This document shows positions 9,172 through 17,471 of a DNA stretch of 64,000 bases, piece after piece. The notes beneath the pieces were generated by a model. That model ran no database searches. It saw nothing but the letters and a program-made list of their open reading frames with translations, and had not been told where the DNA came from. Position 1 is the stretch's first letter; each line of letters begins with the position of its first letter. This DNA comes from an uncultured Alphaproteobacteria bacterium (GTDB lineage Bacteria; Pseudomonadota; Alphaproteobacteria; Puniceispirillales; Marisalimonadaceae), in assembly GCA_937142855.1 (NCBI GenBank), contig CAKZQZ010000017.1, positions 1 through 64,000 on the forward strand, written 5' to 3'. A program made the translations under genes and the position numbers.

Positions 9172-9570
9172 ATGCGTTTTTTTATCAAAACTGTTTTTTT
9201 TCTTTTAGGTGTATTGGTTATTGGGATGATGTTATGGTTTGGCATGCCCAATATTCAAAAGTCTTTTAAACCTGTTGAAGTGATTTCAGTTACTATAACT
9301 TTAAATAATAAATGCTCGGTGGATGATGATAGTTTTGTAGTTACCGTTCCAGGAACAAACTTAGAAGTACCTTTCAAAAAAGGTGTGGCAAGAATTAGAT
9401 TAAAATCTGATAGAAAAGTTCAGCTTAAATCAAATCCAAAATATGAAGCTGTTCGTTATACTGGTATACATGTTCCTGTTGAACCTAAAATGGTTTTAGA
9501 AGCTGACTGTTCTACATCACCTAGGTTAAAAGGAATATTTGGATCCATGAAAGACCAGTTTAAAAAATAA
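9172..9570 (+). CDS. Small membrane-anchored protein of unknown function
   Basis: I do not recognise this 132-residue protein. Residues 5-24 form one hydrophobic helix after a short basic start (MRFFIK), so it is a type II anchored protein or carries an uncleaved signal, with the rest outside the cytoplasm. The exported part looks beta-rich (alternating Val/Thr/Ile strands, about 37-115) and has two cysteines near 49 and 111 that could pair. AAGG lies 5 bases before the ATG. The stop is 10 bases before the start of the amidase gene, which has its own AAGGA, so the two are probably co-transcribed. The pairing gives no clear functional clue. Confidence 0.6.
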   Translation: MRFFIKTVFFLLGVLVIGMMLWFGMPNIQKSFKPVEVISVTITLNNKCSVDDDSFVVTVPGTNLEVPFKKGVARIRLKSDRKVQLKSNPKYEAVRYTGIHVPVEPKMVLEADCSTSPRLKGIFGSMKDQFKK

Positions 9571-9580
9571 GGAAATTAAA

Positions 9581-10996
9581 ATGAAAAATGTTAACATAAA
9601 ATTACCTGACGACCCACTAAAAGGGTCAAGCATTCAAGAGATAGGAAAAAAGCTAAGAGATGGCTCAATATCATGCCTTAATCTCACTAAAATATATTAT
9701 AAACGCATTAATATTTTGAATTCTTATCTTCATGCCTATATTCATCTTGACGAAAGCTTAGCTCTCTCATGGGCAGAAGGTATTGATAAATTATTTAAAA
9801 GTGGGGTTGATCTAGGCCCATTAATGGGGATCCCTGTTGCTATAAAAGATATTTGCTCTGTTGAGGGTATGCCAACAACTAATGGATCACAAATTATTTC
9901 TGATGATATAACAGGTCCTGAGGGAAGTTTAGTGAAGAGATTAAAATCACTTGGATGTGTAATCTTAGGAAAAACACATACTGTTGAATTTGCACTAGGA
10001 GCAACTGGCTTAAATAAATATAAAGGTACACCTTGGAACCCATGGGATAGTAAAACTCATAGAATGCCTGGTGGTTCTAGTAGTGGCTCAGCAGTTGCTG
10101 TTGCATCTGGTTTAGCAGCTTTTGCAATTGGCACAGATACCGGAGGTTCAGTTAGAATTCCAGCAGCATTGAATGGAATAATCGGTTTAAAAACAACAAA
10201 AAATAGATGGCCAACAGATGGTATTTTCCCACTTTCTCCAACATTGGATACACCTGGGCCAATTGCTAGGAATGTAAAAGATACTAATCTAATATTTAAT
10301 ACTTATAATAGTATAAATAACCCTAAAAAGAGCCTTGATATTAAAAACTTGTCTTTTGGAAAACTTAAAGAACCATTCACCTTAAACTTAGATCCTGACG
10401 TCAAAGAAGCCTATGAAAATATTTGTCATCAACTCAAAATGGAGGGTGCAAAAATCGAAGATGTAGTCATTCCTGAGGCTAACGAGAAAGTCACTTTATT
10501 TCCCAAAATAGTTGGATCAGAAATAATTAGTGCCTTCGGAATAGATCGTTTCAAGGAAAATGTAGATAAAATGGATCCTGTTACTGGAAACAGAGCTAAA
10601 TTAGGCCTAGATATTTCCTCTTATGACTACATTGCTGCAAAACAAAGAGTTATAGAATTAGAGCATATTGCAGATCAATATTTTACCCAATATGACGCAC
10701 TTCTATCTCCAACTACAGTAATGCAACCGCTTGATGTTAAAAAGGCTGAGATTGGTAAAGAGCTACATGAAAGAAGTCTTCTTGCATCAGCAAACACGCA
10801 ACCAGTTAATATTTTTGGCATATGCGGCATCACATATCCAATACAAAAATTTGTAAAAACTAATAACAACTCTTTACCTATTGGATTACAAATAATTTGT
10901 AATAAAAATGATGATGAAAAAGCATTAGAAATTGCATTAGCGTTAGAAAAACAGTATGGGGAGCCTGAACTTCCTGATATTAATAAATTTTTATGA
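9581..10996 (+). CDS. Amidase of the amidase-signature (GatA-like) family
   Basis: A 471-residue serine hydrolase that cleaves a carboxamide. The Ser-cisSer-Lys triad can be seen: Lys89 in VAIKDI, the cis-Ser in GGSSSGS (164-170), and the nucleophile Ser190 in TDTGGSVRIPAA. The overall plan matches GatA, but no gatB or gatC is adjacent, and the C-terminal third is divergent, so I read it as a metabolic amidase and not the tRNA amidotransferase subunit. Similar genes are called AtzF- or allophanate-hydrolase-like; the substrate is open. It has a good AAGGA ribosome-binding site and follows the anchored protein at 9172 by 10 bases. Confidence 0.87.
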   Translation: MKNVNIKLPDDPLKGSSIQEIGKKLRDGSISCLNLTKIYYKRINILNSYLHAYIHLDESLALSWAEGIDKLFKSGVDLGPLMGIPVAIKDICSVEGMPTTNGSQIISDDITGPEGSLVKRLKSLGCVILGKTHTVEFALGATGLNKYKGTPWNPWDSKTHRMPGGSSSGSAVAVASGLAAFAIGTDTGGSVRIPAALNGIIGLKTTKNRWPTDGIFPLSPTLDTPGPIARNVKDTNLIFNTYNSINNPKKSLDIKNLSFGKLKEPFTLNLDPDVKEAYENICHQLKMEGAKIEDVVIPEANEKVTLFPKIVGSEIISAFGIDRFKENVDKMDPVTGNRAKLGLDISSYDYIAAKQRVIELEHIADQYFTQYDALLSPTTVMQPLDVKKAEIGKELHERSLLASANTQPVNIFGICGITYPIQKFVKTNNNSLPIGLQIICNKNDDEKALEIALALEKQYGEPELPDINKFL

Positions 10997-11125
10997 TATT
11001 AATCATCATTGAAATAGGGTAACAATAAAAAAGATTGTTGTAGATCTTGAATTTTATTATTGAAAAATTACCTAACTTAAAATAATTAAAAATAATTTTT
11101 GAACTTTAGTAAGGGATATCAAGTC

Positions 11126-12076
11126 TTGCCTTTAAAATTAATAGACGCAAATAACTTAAAAAAGTCATTCGGAAATTTTATAGCTGTCGATAATATTGAT
11201 TTAGCCGTACACCGTGGAGAAGTTGTAGGTTTTTTAGGTCCAAATGGAGCCGGTAAATCAACAACTATGAAAATGTTAACAGGTTTTCTAGAACCTGATA
11301 GTGGTGATATATTAATTAACAATATTGACCTTAAATCTTATCCTTTAGAGGCAAAGCAATTCATTGGATATCTTCCTGAAGGTGCACCGTCTTATTCAGA
11401 CATGGAGGTATCAGAGTTTTTATCATTTGTTGGTAAAATGAGAGGAATTAACAATAAAAATATTTTAAACCGTCGTTTAGACGATATGGCTAACCAAATA
11501 AACCTTAAAGATGTTTGGAATCGTCCAATCGAAACTCTTTCTAAGGGTTTTAAAAGAAGAGTTGGTATTGCCCAAGCACTGATACACGACCCAGATATTT
11601 TAATTCTTGATGAACCAACTGACGGCTTGGATCCTAATCAAAAACATGAAATGAGAGATTTAATAAAAAATATATCTAAAAATAAGGCTATAGTTATATC
11701 AACCCATATACTAGAAGAAGTTGAAGCCGTTTGCTCTAGAGCTGTTATTATAGCAAATGGAAAGCTCCTAGCTAATGAAAAACCAGTAAACCTTGGTAAT
11801 AATCTAAAACAAAAGAGTGTGTTGTGTATTTTATTATCTAATAAAATTAATAGTACAATTTCAAAAGAGATAAAAGCTAACCTAAATTATAAGAATGTAG
11901 AAATCCAATCCGTGAGCAACACATCGGGTAAAATCTTAATGCAAGGAGACGAAAAAAGTTTGGATTTAAATAAAATCATAGCTCAATTAAAAAAACAGAA
12001 ACTCCATGTGGTTGAGGCTTATTTTATAAAACCTACTTTAGATGAGATATTTAGAAAAATTACTCAAGGTGAATAG
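11126..12076 (+). CDS. ABC transporter ATP-binding protein, GldA-like
   Basis: ATPase of a four-gene ABC system. Walker A is GPNGAGKST (about 38-46), then the Q-loop region, the signature TLSKGFKRRVGIAQAL and Walker B ILILDEPTDGLDP, followed by the switch His in STHILEEVEAV. The last 100 residues form the accessory domain seen in GldA and NosF-type ATPases. I chose the TTG at 11126 because AAGGG lies 10 bases upstream; a longer frame begins with another TTG at 11099 without a ribosome-binding site. The stop is 24 bases before the permease gene. By analogy with GldAFG and Uup-type systems it energises an ABC-2 exporter of unknown substrate. Confidence 0.9.
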   Translation: MPLKLIDANNLKKSFGNFIAVDNIDLAVHRGEVVGFLGPNGAGKSTTMKMLTGFLEPDSGDILINNIDLKSYPLEAKQFIGYLPEGAPSYSDMEVSEFLSFVGKMRGINNKNILNRRLDDMANQINLKDVWNRPIETLSKGFKRRVGIAQALIHDPDILILDEPTDGLDPNQKHEMRDLIKNISKNKAIVISTHILEEVEAVCSRAVIIANGKLLANEKPVNLGNNLKQKSVLCILLSNKINSTISKEIKANLNYKNVEIQSVSNTSGKILMQGDEKSLDLNKIIAQLKKQKLHVVEAYFIKPTLDEIFRKITQGE

Positions 12077-12099
12077 TAGTTAATACAGTTGGATAAATT

Positions 12100-12846
12100 A
12101 TGAATACATATTTTAATAAAACATATATTATATTTGATAGAGAATTAAGAGGATATTTCAGGACTCCCCTAGCTTCAATATTTTTATTAGTTTTTTTAGC
12201 TCTATCTTCAGGGATGACTTTCTTTTTGGGAAGGTTTTTTGAACGTGACCAAGCAGATCTGATTGCCTTCTTTTCATGGCATCCATGGTTATTTCTAATT
12301 TTAATGCCTGCAATTGGCATGCGTTTATGGGCTGAAGAACGAAGATCAGGAACAATCGAATTACTAATCACATTACCAGTTACAAACACTCAATTAGTTG
12401 TAGGCAAATTTTTAGCTAGTTGGGTTTTTACACTTATTGCCCTCGTTTTATCTATGCCAATTTGGATAACTGTTAATTACCTTGGCGATCCTGATAATAA
12501 TGTAATTTTAATCTCATACATTGGAAGTTGGTTAATGGCTGGGGCCTTCTTGGCTCTTACTTCTTGCCTTTCAACTCTCACTAAAAACCAAGTTATTGCA
12601 TTTATAATTTCATCTATTAGTGGTTTTATTTTGATTATGGCTGGCTTTAGCTTGATTTTATCTGCAGTTCGATCTTGGGCACCAGTTTGGATTACAGAGA
12701 CTATAAGTTCAATGTCTTTTCTTTCTCACTTTAGTAGAATTCAGATGGGTGTATTTGACTTAAACTCTCTTATATTCTTTCTATCAATGATTATTTTGTG
12801 TCTTTGGATCAACATACAGCTTGTTCAAATAAAAAAAGCCGACTGA
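12100..12846 (+). CDS. ABC-2 type permease, GldF-like
   Basis: A 248-residue inner-membrane protein with about six hydrophobic helices. The short segment RRSGTIELLITLPVTNTQLVVGKFLA between helices 2 and 3 is the conserved cytoplasmic coupling motif of ABC-2 permeases of the GldF/NosY kind. It should pair with the ATPase encoded upstream. It lies 24 bases after that gene and 8 bases before the GldG-like gene, so a single transcript is expected. Substrate unknown. Confidence 0.87.
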   Translation: MNTYFNKTYIIFDRELRGYFRTPLASIFLLVFLALSSGMTFFLGRFFERDQADLIAFFSWHPWLFLILMPAIGMRLWAEERRSGTIELLITLPVTNTQLVVGKFLASWVFTLIALVLSMPIWITVNYLGDPDNNVILISYIGSWLMAGAFLALTSCLSTLTKNQVIAFIISSISGFILIMAGFSLILSAVRSWAPVWITETISSMSFLSHFSRIQMGVFDLNSLIFFLSMIILCLWINIQLVQIKKAD

Positions 12847-12853
12847 GGGTAAA

Positions 12854-14677
12854 ATGAATTTCTTAAATCAGATTAAACCTAAAAACCTTGTAAAATTATC
12901 AATATTTTTATCTATAATTATATTTTTTTGTGTAAACATAATTATAAATAATATTCTTGGATACTCACGAATAGATTTCACAGAAAATAAACTATATTCA
13001 CTATCAGACGGAACGAAATCACTCTTAGAAAATCTTAAAGAGCCAATCCACCTCAGGTTATTTATTTCAAGCAATCTAGTTAAAGATGTACCTCAGTTTT
13101 CAACCTATGCAAATAGAGTTGAGACAATTTTGAAAACATATAGCAACCTTTCTAGTGGTAAAATAACAATTGAAACAATTGACCCAAAGCCGTTTTCTGA
13201 TGCTGAAGACAGAGCCGTCGGAATGGGTATCAATCCATTTAACGCAACTGAAATGTCAGATTCATTATATTTTGGACTTGCTGCCACTAATTCTACAAAC
13301 GGTCAAAAAAACATTCCTTTGTTTTCGCCTGAAAGAGAAACCTTTCTTGAATATGACTTAACGAGTTTAATTTCAGAACTAAGTCAAACAAAAAAACCTG
13401 TAGTTAGCATCATAGATAATCTTGGTCTCAGCTCTGATGCAAGAATAGGTAAACCTGAGCAACAAATACTGAAACAAATGAAAGAAATGTTTCAGGTAGA
13501 AATGATTAATGAGAGTACAAATGAGCTGAATGAAAATACAAAAGTTCTTATGATTATCCATCCTAAATTTCTTTCTGACGAAACTCTTTACATGATAGAT
13601 CAATGGGTGCTTGATGGTGGAGCAACTTTGATTTTTTTAGACCCTTATGCGGAAACTGAACTAAGTCGTCAACAGGGCATGCCTCCTATGAACCCCCGAT
13701 CAGATTTAAAGAAATTACTAGACACTTGGGGTGTTAAGTTTGATAACAAGAAAGCCGTATTAGATTCTGAATTTGGCTTTCGTATAGCCAGGAAGATTAA
13801 TGGCAGAGATATACAGGTTACAAATTATCCATGGCTAAATATTAGAGGTGACGGTCTGAACCGAAATGATAGCTCACTCTCGAACCTTAGTACCATTGTA
13901 ATGACTACCGCAGGGTCTATCGAAGATACCAATAAAGATCCAATCCTAGAACCCATAATTAGAAGTAGCAATAAATCTGGATTGGGAGACGCACAGAAAG
14001 CAGGGAACCCCGAAGGTGATCCAAGAGACCTCTTATCTAATATAAAATCAGAAAATGAGAATTATGTATTAGCTGGTTGGATTAAAGGAGATTTAAACTC
14101 TTCTTTTATTGATAATGAGAATAAAAGAGACAAACAAATAATTAAGTCAAAAAAGACATCAAATGTTTTGCTAATTACTGATGCTGACATGTTAATGGAC
14201 AGAAACTGGCTAACTCAAAGAGGTGCATTCGCAAATAATGGCGACTTTGTTTTAAATGTTGTTGAAAAAATGATTGGTGGCAATGCCTTATCTGATCTTA
14301 GGGGTAAAAGCACATCATGGAGGCCATTTGAAAAAATCATAGCTTTAGAAAAAGTTGCAGAAGAAAAATTCCTTATAGAAGAGCAAATGCTTGCTAAAAA
14401 GTTAGAGGGTATGGAAGATAAAATAAGAAATTTAACTCAGAATAATGATAAGAATTCAGATGTATTATCCCCAGAGACCATTAAAGCAATTGATGGCTTT
14501 AAAGCGGAAATGATGGCTACAAGATCTCAGTTAAGAAATGTAAAATTTGACTTAAGAAGAGACGTGGAGTTGTTAAAAAAATGGATCATATCATTAAATG
14601 TAGCAATTTTACCAATTATGTTTGCTGCTGCTTCATTAATTATTTCGTTAAGAAGAAAAAGAAAAAATTCCTATTAG
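12854..14677 (+). CDS. GldG-like ABC-system auxiliary protein (ABC_transp_aux)
   Basis: A 607-residue protein anchored by a helix near 14-34 and a second near 577-598, with a large exported domain between. RIDFTENKLYSLSDGTKSLLENLKEPI after the first helix is the typical opening of GldG-like proteins (DUF7088/ABC_transp_aux). Residues 500-570 are charged and likely helical or coiled. In Flavobacterium, GldG works with GldA and GldF in gliding; in proteobacteria the same trio occurs without gliding and its role is not settled. It sits 8 bases after the permease gene and 20 bases before the DUF4340 gene, a conserved partner. Confidence 0.82.
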   Translation: MNFLNQIKPKNLVKLSIFLSIIIFFCVNIIINNILGYSRIDFTENKLYSLSDGTKSLLENLKEPIHLRLFISSNLVKDVPQFSTYANRVETILKTYSNLSSGKITIETIDPKPFSDAEDRAVGMGINPFNATEMSDSLYFGLAATNSTNGQKNIPLFSPERETFLEYDLTSLISELSQTKKPVVSIIDNLGLSSDARIGKPEQQILKQMKEMFQVEMINESTNELNENTKVLMIIHPKFLSDETLYMIDQWVLDGGATLIFLDPYAETELSRQQGMPPMNPRSDLKKLLDTWGVKFDNKKAVLDSEFGFRIARKINGRDIQVTNYPWLNIRGDGLNRNDSSLSNLSTIVMTTAGSIEDTNKDPILEPIIRSSNKSGLGDAQKAGNPEGDPRDLLSNIKSENENYVLAGWIKGDLNSSFIDNENKRDKQIIKSKKTSNVLLITDADMLMDRNWLTQRGAFANNGDFVLNVVEKMIGGNALSDLRGKSTSWRPFEKIIALEKVAEEKFLIEEQMLAKKLEGMEDKIRNLTQNNDKNSDVLSPETIKAIDGFKAEMMATRSQLRNVKFDLRRDVELLKKWIISLNVAILPIMFAAASLIISLRRKRKNSY

Positions 14678-14697
14678 AAATTTAGGCGGATAGAAGT

Positions 14698-15729
14698 ATG
14701 ACTAACAAAAAGTTTATAAGTTTAATTGTTATTTCAATTTTATTGGCAGTATCAGCTGCAGTGTCAATAAACATGAATACTCAAAACTATAGTTTTCAAA
14801 ATAGGGGCGAAGTTTTTTTAAAAGGTTTTACTCAAAATATAAATAATGTAAATCGTATTTCAATTGAGTCTTTTGACAATACGATTGACCTAGTTAAAAA
14901 AGATAATAGTTACATATCAGAATCTGGTTACCCTTTAAAAAAGGGTATGTGGGAAAATTTAATAACAAGTCTTTCTCTCCTCAGAATAGAAGAGAAGAAA
15001 ACTGAAGACCCAGAAAGACATGATGACCTTAATTTAAAATCACCGGAACTCAATCAAAGTGAGGATGAGAGTGAGGGGTATGCCACAAAAATAACTTTAA
15101 AAAAGAATGATGGCACAGTTTATTCTTCAATCCTTTTTGGAAAAACTGATCCTAGTGTTGGAGGACTAAGTGGCGGCCAATTTGCAAGAATGAATGGAAT
15201 TAATCAAAGCTATCTTCTCAAGGGAGCTATCAGGATGCCAGGTAGCAAGTCTGATTGGTTTGAAAGCCTTCTTTTTACAATTAAAAATGAAAACTTTGAA
15301 AAAGTTAGTCTGCTGAAAAATAATAAAGTTTTTGAGATTAAAAATATTAAAAACTCTTTAAAAATTACCTATCCTCAAATTGTAGGTTTCAAAGCTGATC
15401 AAGAGAAGTTGAGTGATGTCAGAGATGTTATCGAAAGTTTTTATTTTTATGACGTAAAAAAATCTTTAGATAGTTATCCAGATAATTTGCCAACTCTTTC
15501 TTATGTCACAAAGGATGGAATGATTTTATCGATATCTTCTGTAAGCCCTGAAACAAAAGGGGAAAGTTGGGTAATCATCAAGGCTCAATCAAACAACTCT
15601 AATTCAAAGAAATTAGCAGAAGAGATTAGAAACAAAACATCAGGATTTCAATTTTTAGCAAATATTAACACTAGTAATATTTTAAGATGGGAAGCTTCCG
15701 ACTTAAGAGCTCAAAAAGTAAAAAATTAA
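14698..15729 (+). CDS. DUF4340-domain protein of the GldAFG-like operon
   Basis: A 343-residue protein with one N-terminal hydrophobic helix (about 5-23) and an exported domain. The pattern of short repeated beta units, each asking for residue pairs like SFDNTIDLVKKDNSYI and KITYPQIVGFKADQEKLSD, fits DUF4340, commonly encoded last in operons with GldA/F/G homologues. Its function is not known; it may bind a periplasmic ligand for the exporter. A GGCGGA-like sequence precedes the ATG. Its last 4 bases overlap the convergent acyl-CoA dehydrogenase gene. Confidence 0.7.
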   Translation: MTNKKFISLIVISILLAVSAAVSINMNTQNYSFQNRGEVFLKGFTQNINNVNRISIESFDNTIDLVKKDNSYISESGYPLKKGMWENLITSLSLLRIEEKKTEDPERHDDLNLKSPELNQSEDESEGYATKITLKKNDGTVYSSILFGKTDPSVGGLSGGQFARMNGINQSYLLKGAIRMPGSKSDWFESLLFTIKNENFEKVSLLKNNKVFEIKNIKNSLKITYPQIVGFKADQEKLSDVRDVIESFYFYDVKKSLDSYPDNLPTLSYVTKDGMILSISSVSPETKGESWVIIKAQSNNSNSKKLAEEIRNKTSGFQFLANINTSNILRWEASDLRAQKVKN

Positions 15730-16916
15730 TAAGATCGAGGCATTCCTAAAACATGCTCTGCGAGATATGATAATATCAAGTTTGTTGATATTGGAGCAAC
15801 TTGGTATAATCTAGCTTCTCGAAACTTTCGTTCCACATCATACTCTTCTGCGAAGCCAAAGCCACCATGTGTTTGAACACATGCCTCTGCGGCAGCCCAC
15901 GATGCATCGGCAGCGAGCAATTTTGCAGTATTAGCTTCCTCACCAATGGGCTTTCCTGCCTCATACAACCTCGCGGCATGATAGACCATTAACTCAGCCG
16001 CCTTCATCTGAGCATATGCTTTTGCGATTGGAAACTGAATTCCCTGATTTTTTCCGATAGCCCTTCCAAAAATATTTCTATCATTGGCATAGTTAGTAGA
16101 TTTTTTAGTGAACCATTTTGCATCGCCAATACATTCAGCTGCAATTAAAATTCTTTCCGCATTCATCCCGGATAAAATATATCTAAAACCCTTATTTTCT
16201 TCACCAACAAGACTAGAAGCAGGTATTCTTAAGTTATCAAAGAAGACTTCTGTTGTGGAATGGTTCATCATAGTTCTAATTGGACGAATGGTAAGACCAT
16301 TTCCCTTAGCTTTCCTCATATCTAAAAGAAAAACCGACAAACCCTCTGTTTTTTTATTAACCTCACTCAGGGGGGTTGTCCTTGCTAACAATAGCATTAA
16401 ATCAGAATGTTCTGCTCTACTTGTCCATATTTTTTGACCATTTATTATATAATCATCACCATCACGTACAGCTACAGTTCTTAAACTCGTAGTGTCAGTT
16501 CCACTAGTTGGCTCGGTCACTCCAAATGCTTGCAATCTGAGAGATCCATCTGCAATTTTAGGTAAGTACTCTTTCTTTTGTTGATCTGAGCCATGTCTTA
16601 GTACTGTGCCCATAGTATACATCTGAGCATGACACGCAGCTGCATTACACCCTTGATGATGTATCTCTTCAAGAATAACCGAAGCTGCTACCATTCCTAG
16701 TCCTACCCCACCATATTCTTCGGGTATTAAAGCACCTAAAAAGCCTGCATCAGTTAGAGCCTTAACAAATTCAGTTGGATAACCTTGTTCTCTATCGAGC
16801 TTTCTCCAATATTCTCCTTGATAATCTCCACAAAGTTTGGAAACAGACTCTCTGACCTCAGATATCACATCATCTTGGGCATCTAATTTATCAGGTTGTA
16901 TGGTAGTATCTGGCAT
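15726..16916 (-). CDS. Acyl-CoA dehydrogenase family protein
   Basis: A 396-residue FAD enzyme of the acyl-CoA dehydrogenase fold. Landmarks are ALIPEEYGGVGLGMVAASVILEEI near the N-terminus, QAFGVTEPTSGTDTTSLRT (substrate/FAD loop), NGQKIWTSRAEHSD, and HGGFGFAEEYDVERKFREARL near the end. The usual catalytic Glu of the Tyr-Glu-Gly-Thr motif is not there: the matching stretch reads YQVAPISTNLILSYLAEH. The alternative helix-G Glu of isovaleryl-CoA and long-chain enzymes is also not apparent. A large subgroup shares the APISTN sequence, so this is probably a distinct active enzyme and not a broken one. No partner genes of fatty-acid oxidation are adjacent. It is too short to be DmdC. Confidence 0.85.
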   Translation of the reverse strand: MPDTTIQPDKLDAQDDVISEVRESVSKLCGDYQGEYWRKLDREQGYPTEFVKALTDAGFLGALIPEEYGGVGLGMVAASVILEEIHHQGCNAAACHAQMYTMGTVLRHGSDQQKKEYLPKIADGSLRLQAFGVTEPTSGTDTTSLRTVAVRDGDDYIINGQKIWTSRAEHSDLMLLLARTTPLSEVNKKTEGLSVFLLDMRKAKGNGLTIRPIRTMMNHSTTEVFFDNLRIPASSLVGEENKGFRYILSGMNAERILIAAECIGDAKWFTKKSTNYANDRNIFGRAIGKNQGIQFPIAKAYAQMKAAELMVYHAARLYEAGKPIGEEANTAKLLAADASWAAAEACVQTHGGFGFAEEYDVERKFREARLYQVAPISTNLILSYLAEHVLGMPRSY

Positions 16917-17051
16917 TCTTTACCTCGTAAATTTTAGTTGCTCTTTATATATATATTAAATAAATTTTATATTACTAGTTTATTCATCTTAAATAATAGT
17001 AATTATTTAATACTATCAAAATGCTTACAAGAAAACTTTGGAGATTTTATA

Positions 17052-17471
17052 ATGAAGTTAGAATTCCATCATATAAATTTTGTATCAAAAGACGTAGAAA
17101 AAATGAATAATTTTTATAAAAATATTCTTGATATGGACAGTATACCAATAGAAAACTTTCCTAGAACAGAAGAAACTATTGAAAGTGGTTATAGTGGTAA
17201 AATTAACTTTGTTACCGAAGGTAAAATAGAAATGCATCTTGCAGAGCGTGATTTAAATGTCGCTTTTAAAAACAAACAAACCATCAACCCGGTTGATCAA
17301 GGTCATATTGCCTTTAGAACAGATAATATAAAATTATTCATAGAAAGACTTACAGAAAAGGGAATCCCGTTTTCTGATTATGGGACGACTTTTGCCAAAG
17401 AATGGCATCAAGTTTTTTTCCACGACCCAGAAGGAAACGTAATAGAAGTCCACCAAAAAATAAATTGTTAA
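17052..17471 (+). CDS. VOC-superfamily (glyoxalase/dioxygenase-fold) protein
   Basis: A 139-residue protein with the two beta-alpha-beta-beta-beta modules of the vicinal oxygen chelate fold: HHINFVSKDVEKMNNFYKNIL starts the first module, and GHIAFRTDNIKLFIERL the second. FFHDPEGNVIEVHQ at the end carries the usual metal-ligand Glu. Candidate ligands are the His near 6-7, Glu and His in the middle, and that C-terminal Glu. The ATG at 17052 is chosen because GGAGA lies 7 bases upstream; the frame extends further upstream but that part is low-complexity and lacks a ribosome-binding site. The stop abuts the MFS gene start, so the two are co-translated; it may be a resistance or detoxification protein, but that is inference. 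Confidence 0.82.
   Translation: MKLEFHHINFVSKDVEKMNNFYKNILDMDSIPIENFPRTEETIESGYSGKINFVTEGKIEMHLAERDLNVAFKNKQTINPVDQGHIAFRTDNIKLFIERLTEKGIPFSDYGTTFAKEWHQVFFHDPEGNVIEVHQKINC

Noticed and set aside
11021-11039. AACAAT/ATTGTT inverted repeat after the amidase gene, as a terminator
   Set aside because: Only 6 AT-rich pairs, and no T run follows; too weak to call.
16938-17051. Longer N-terminus for the VOC protein
   Set aside because: Low-complexity Ile/Leu/Asn sequence, no ribosome-binding site; GGAGA precedes the ATG at 17052.
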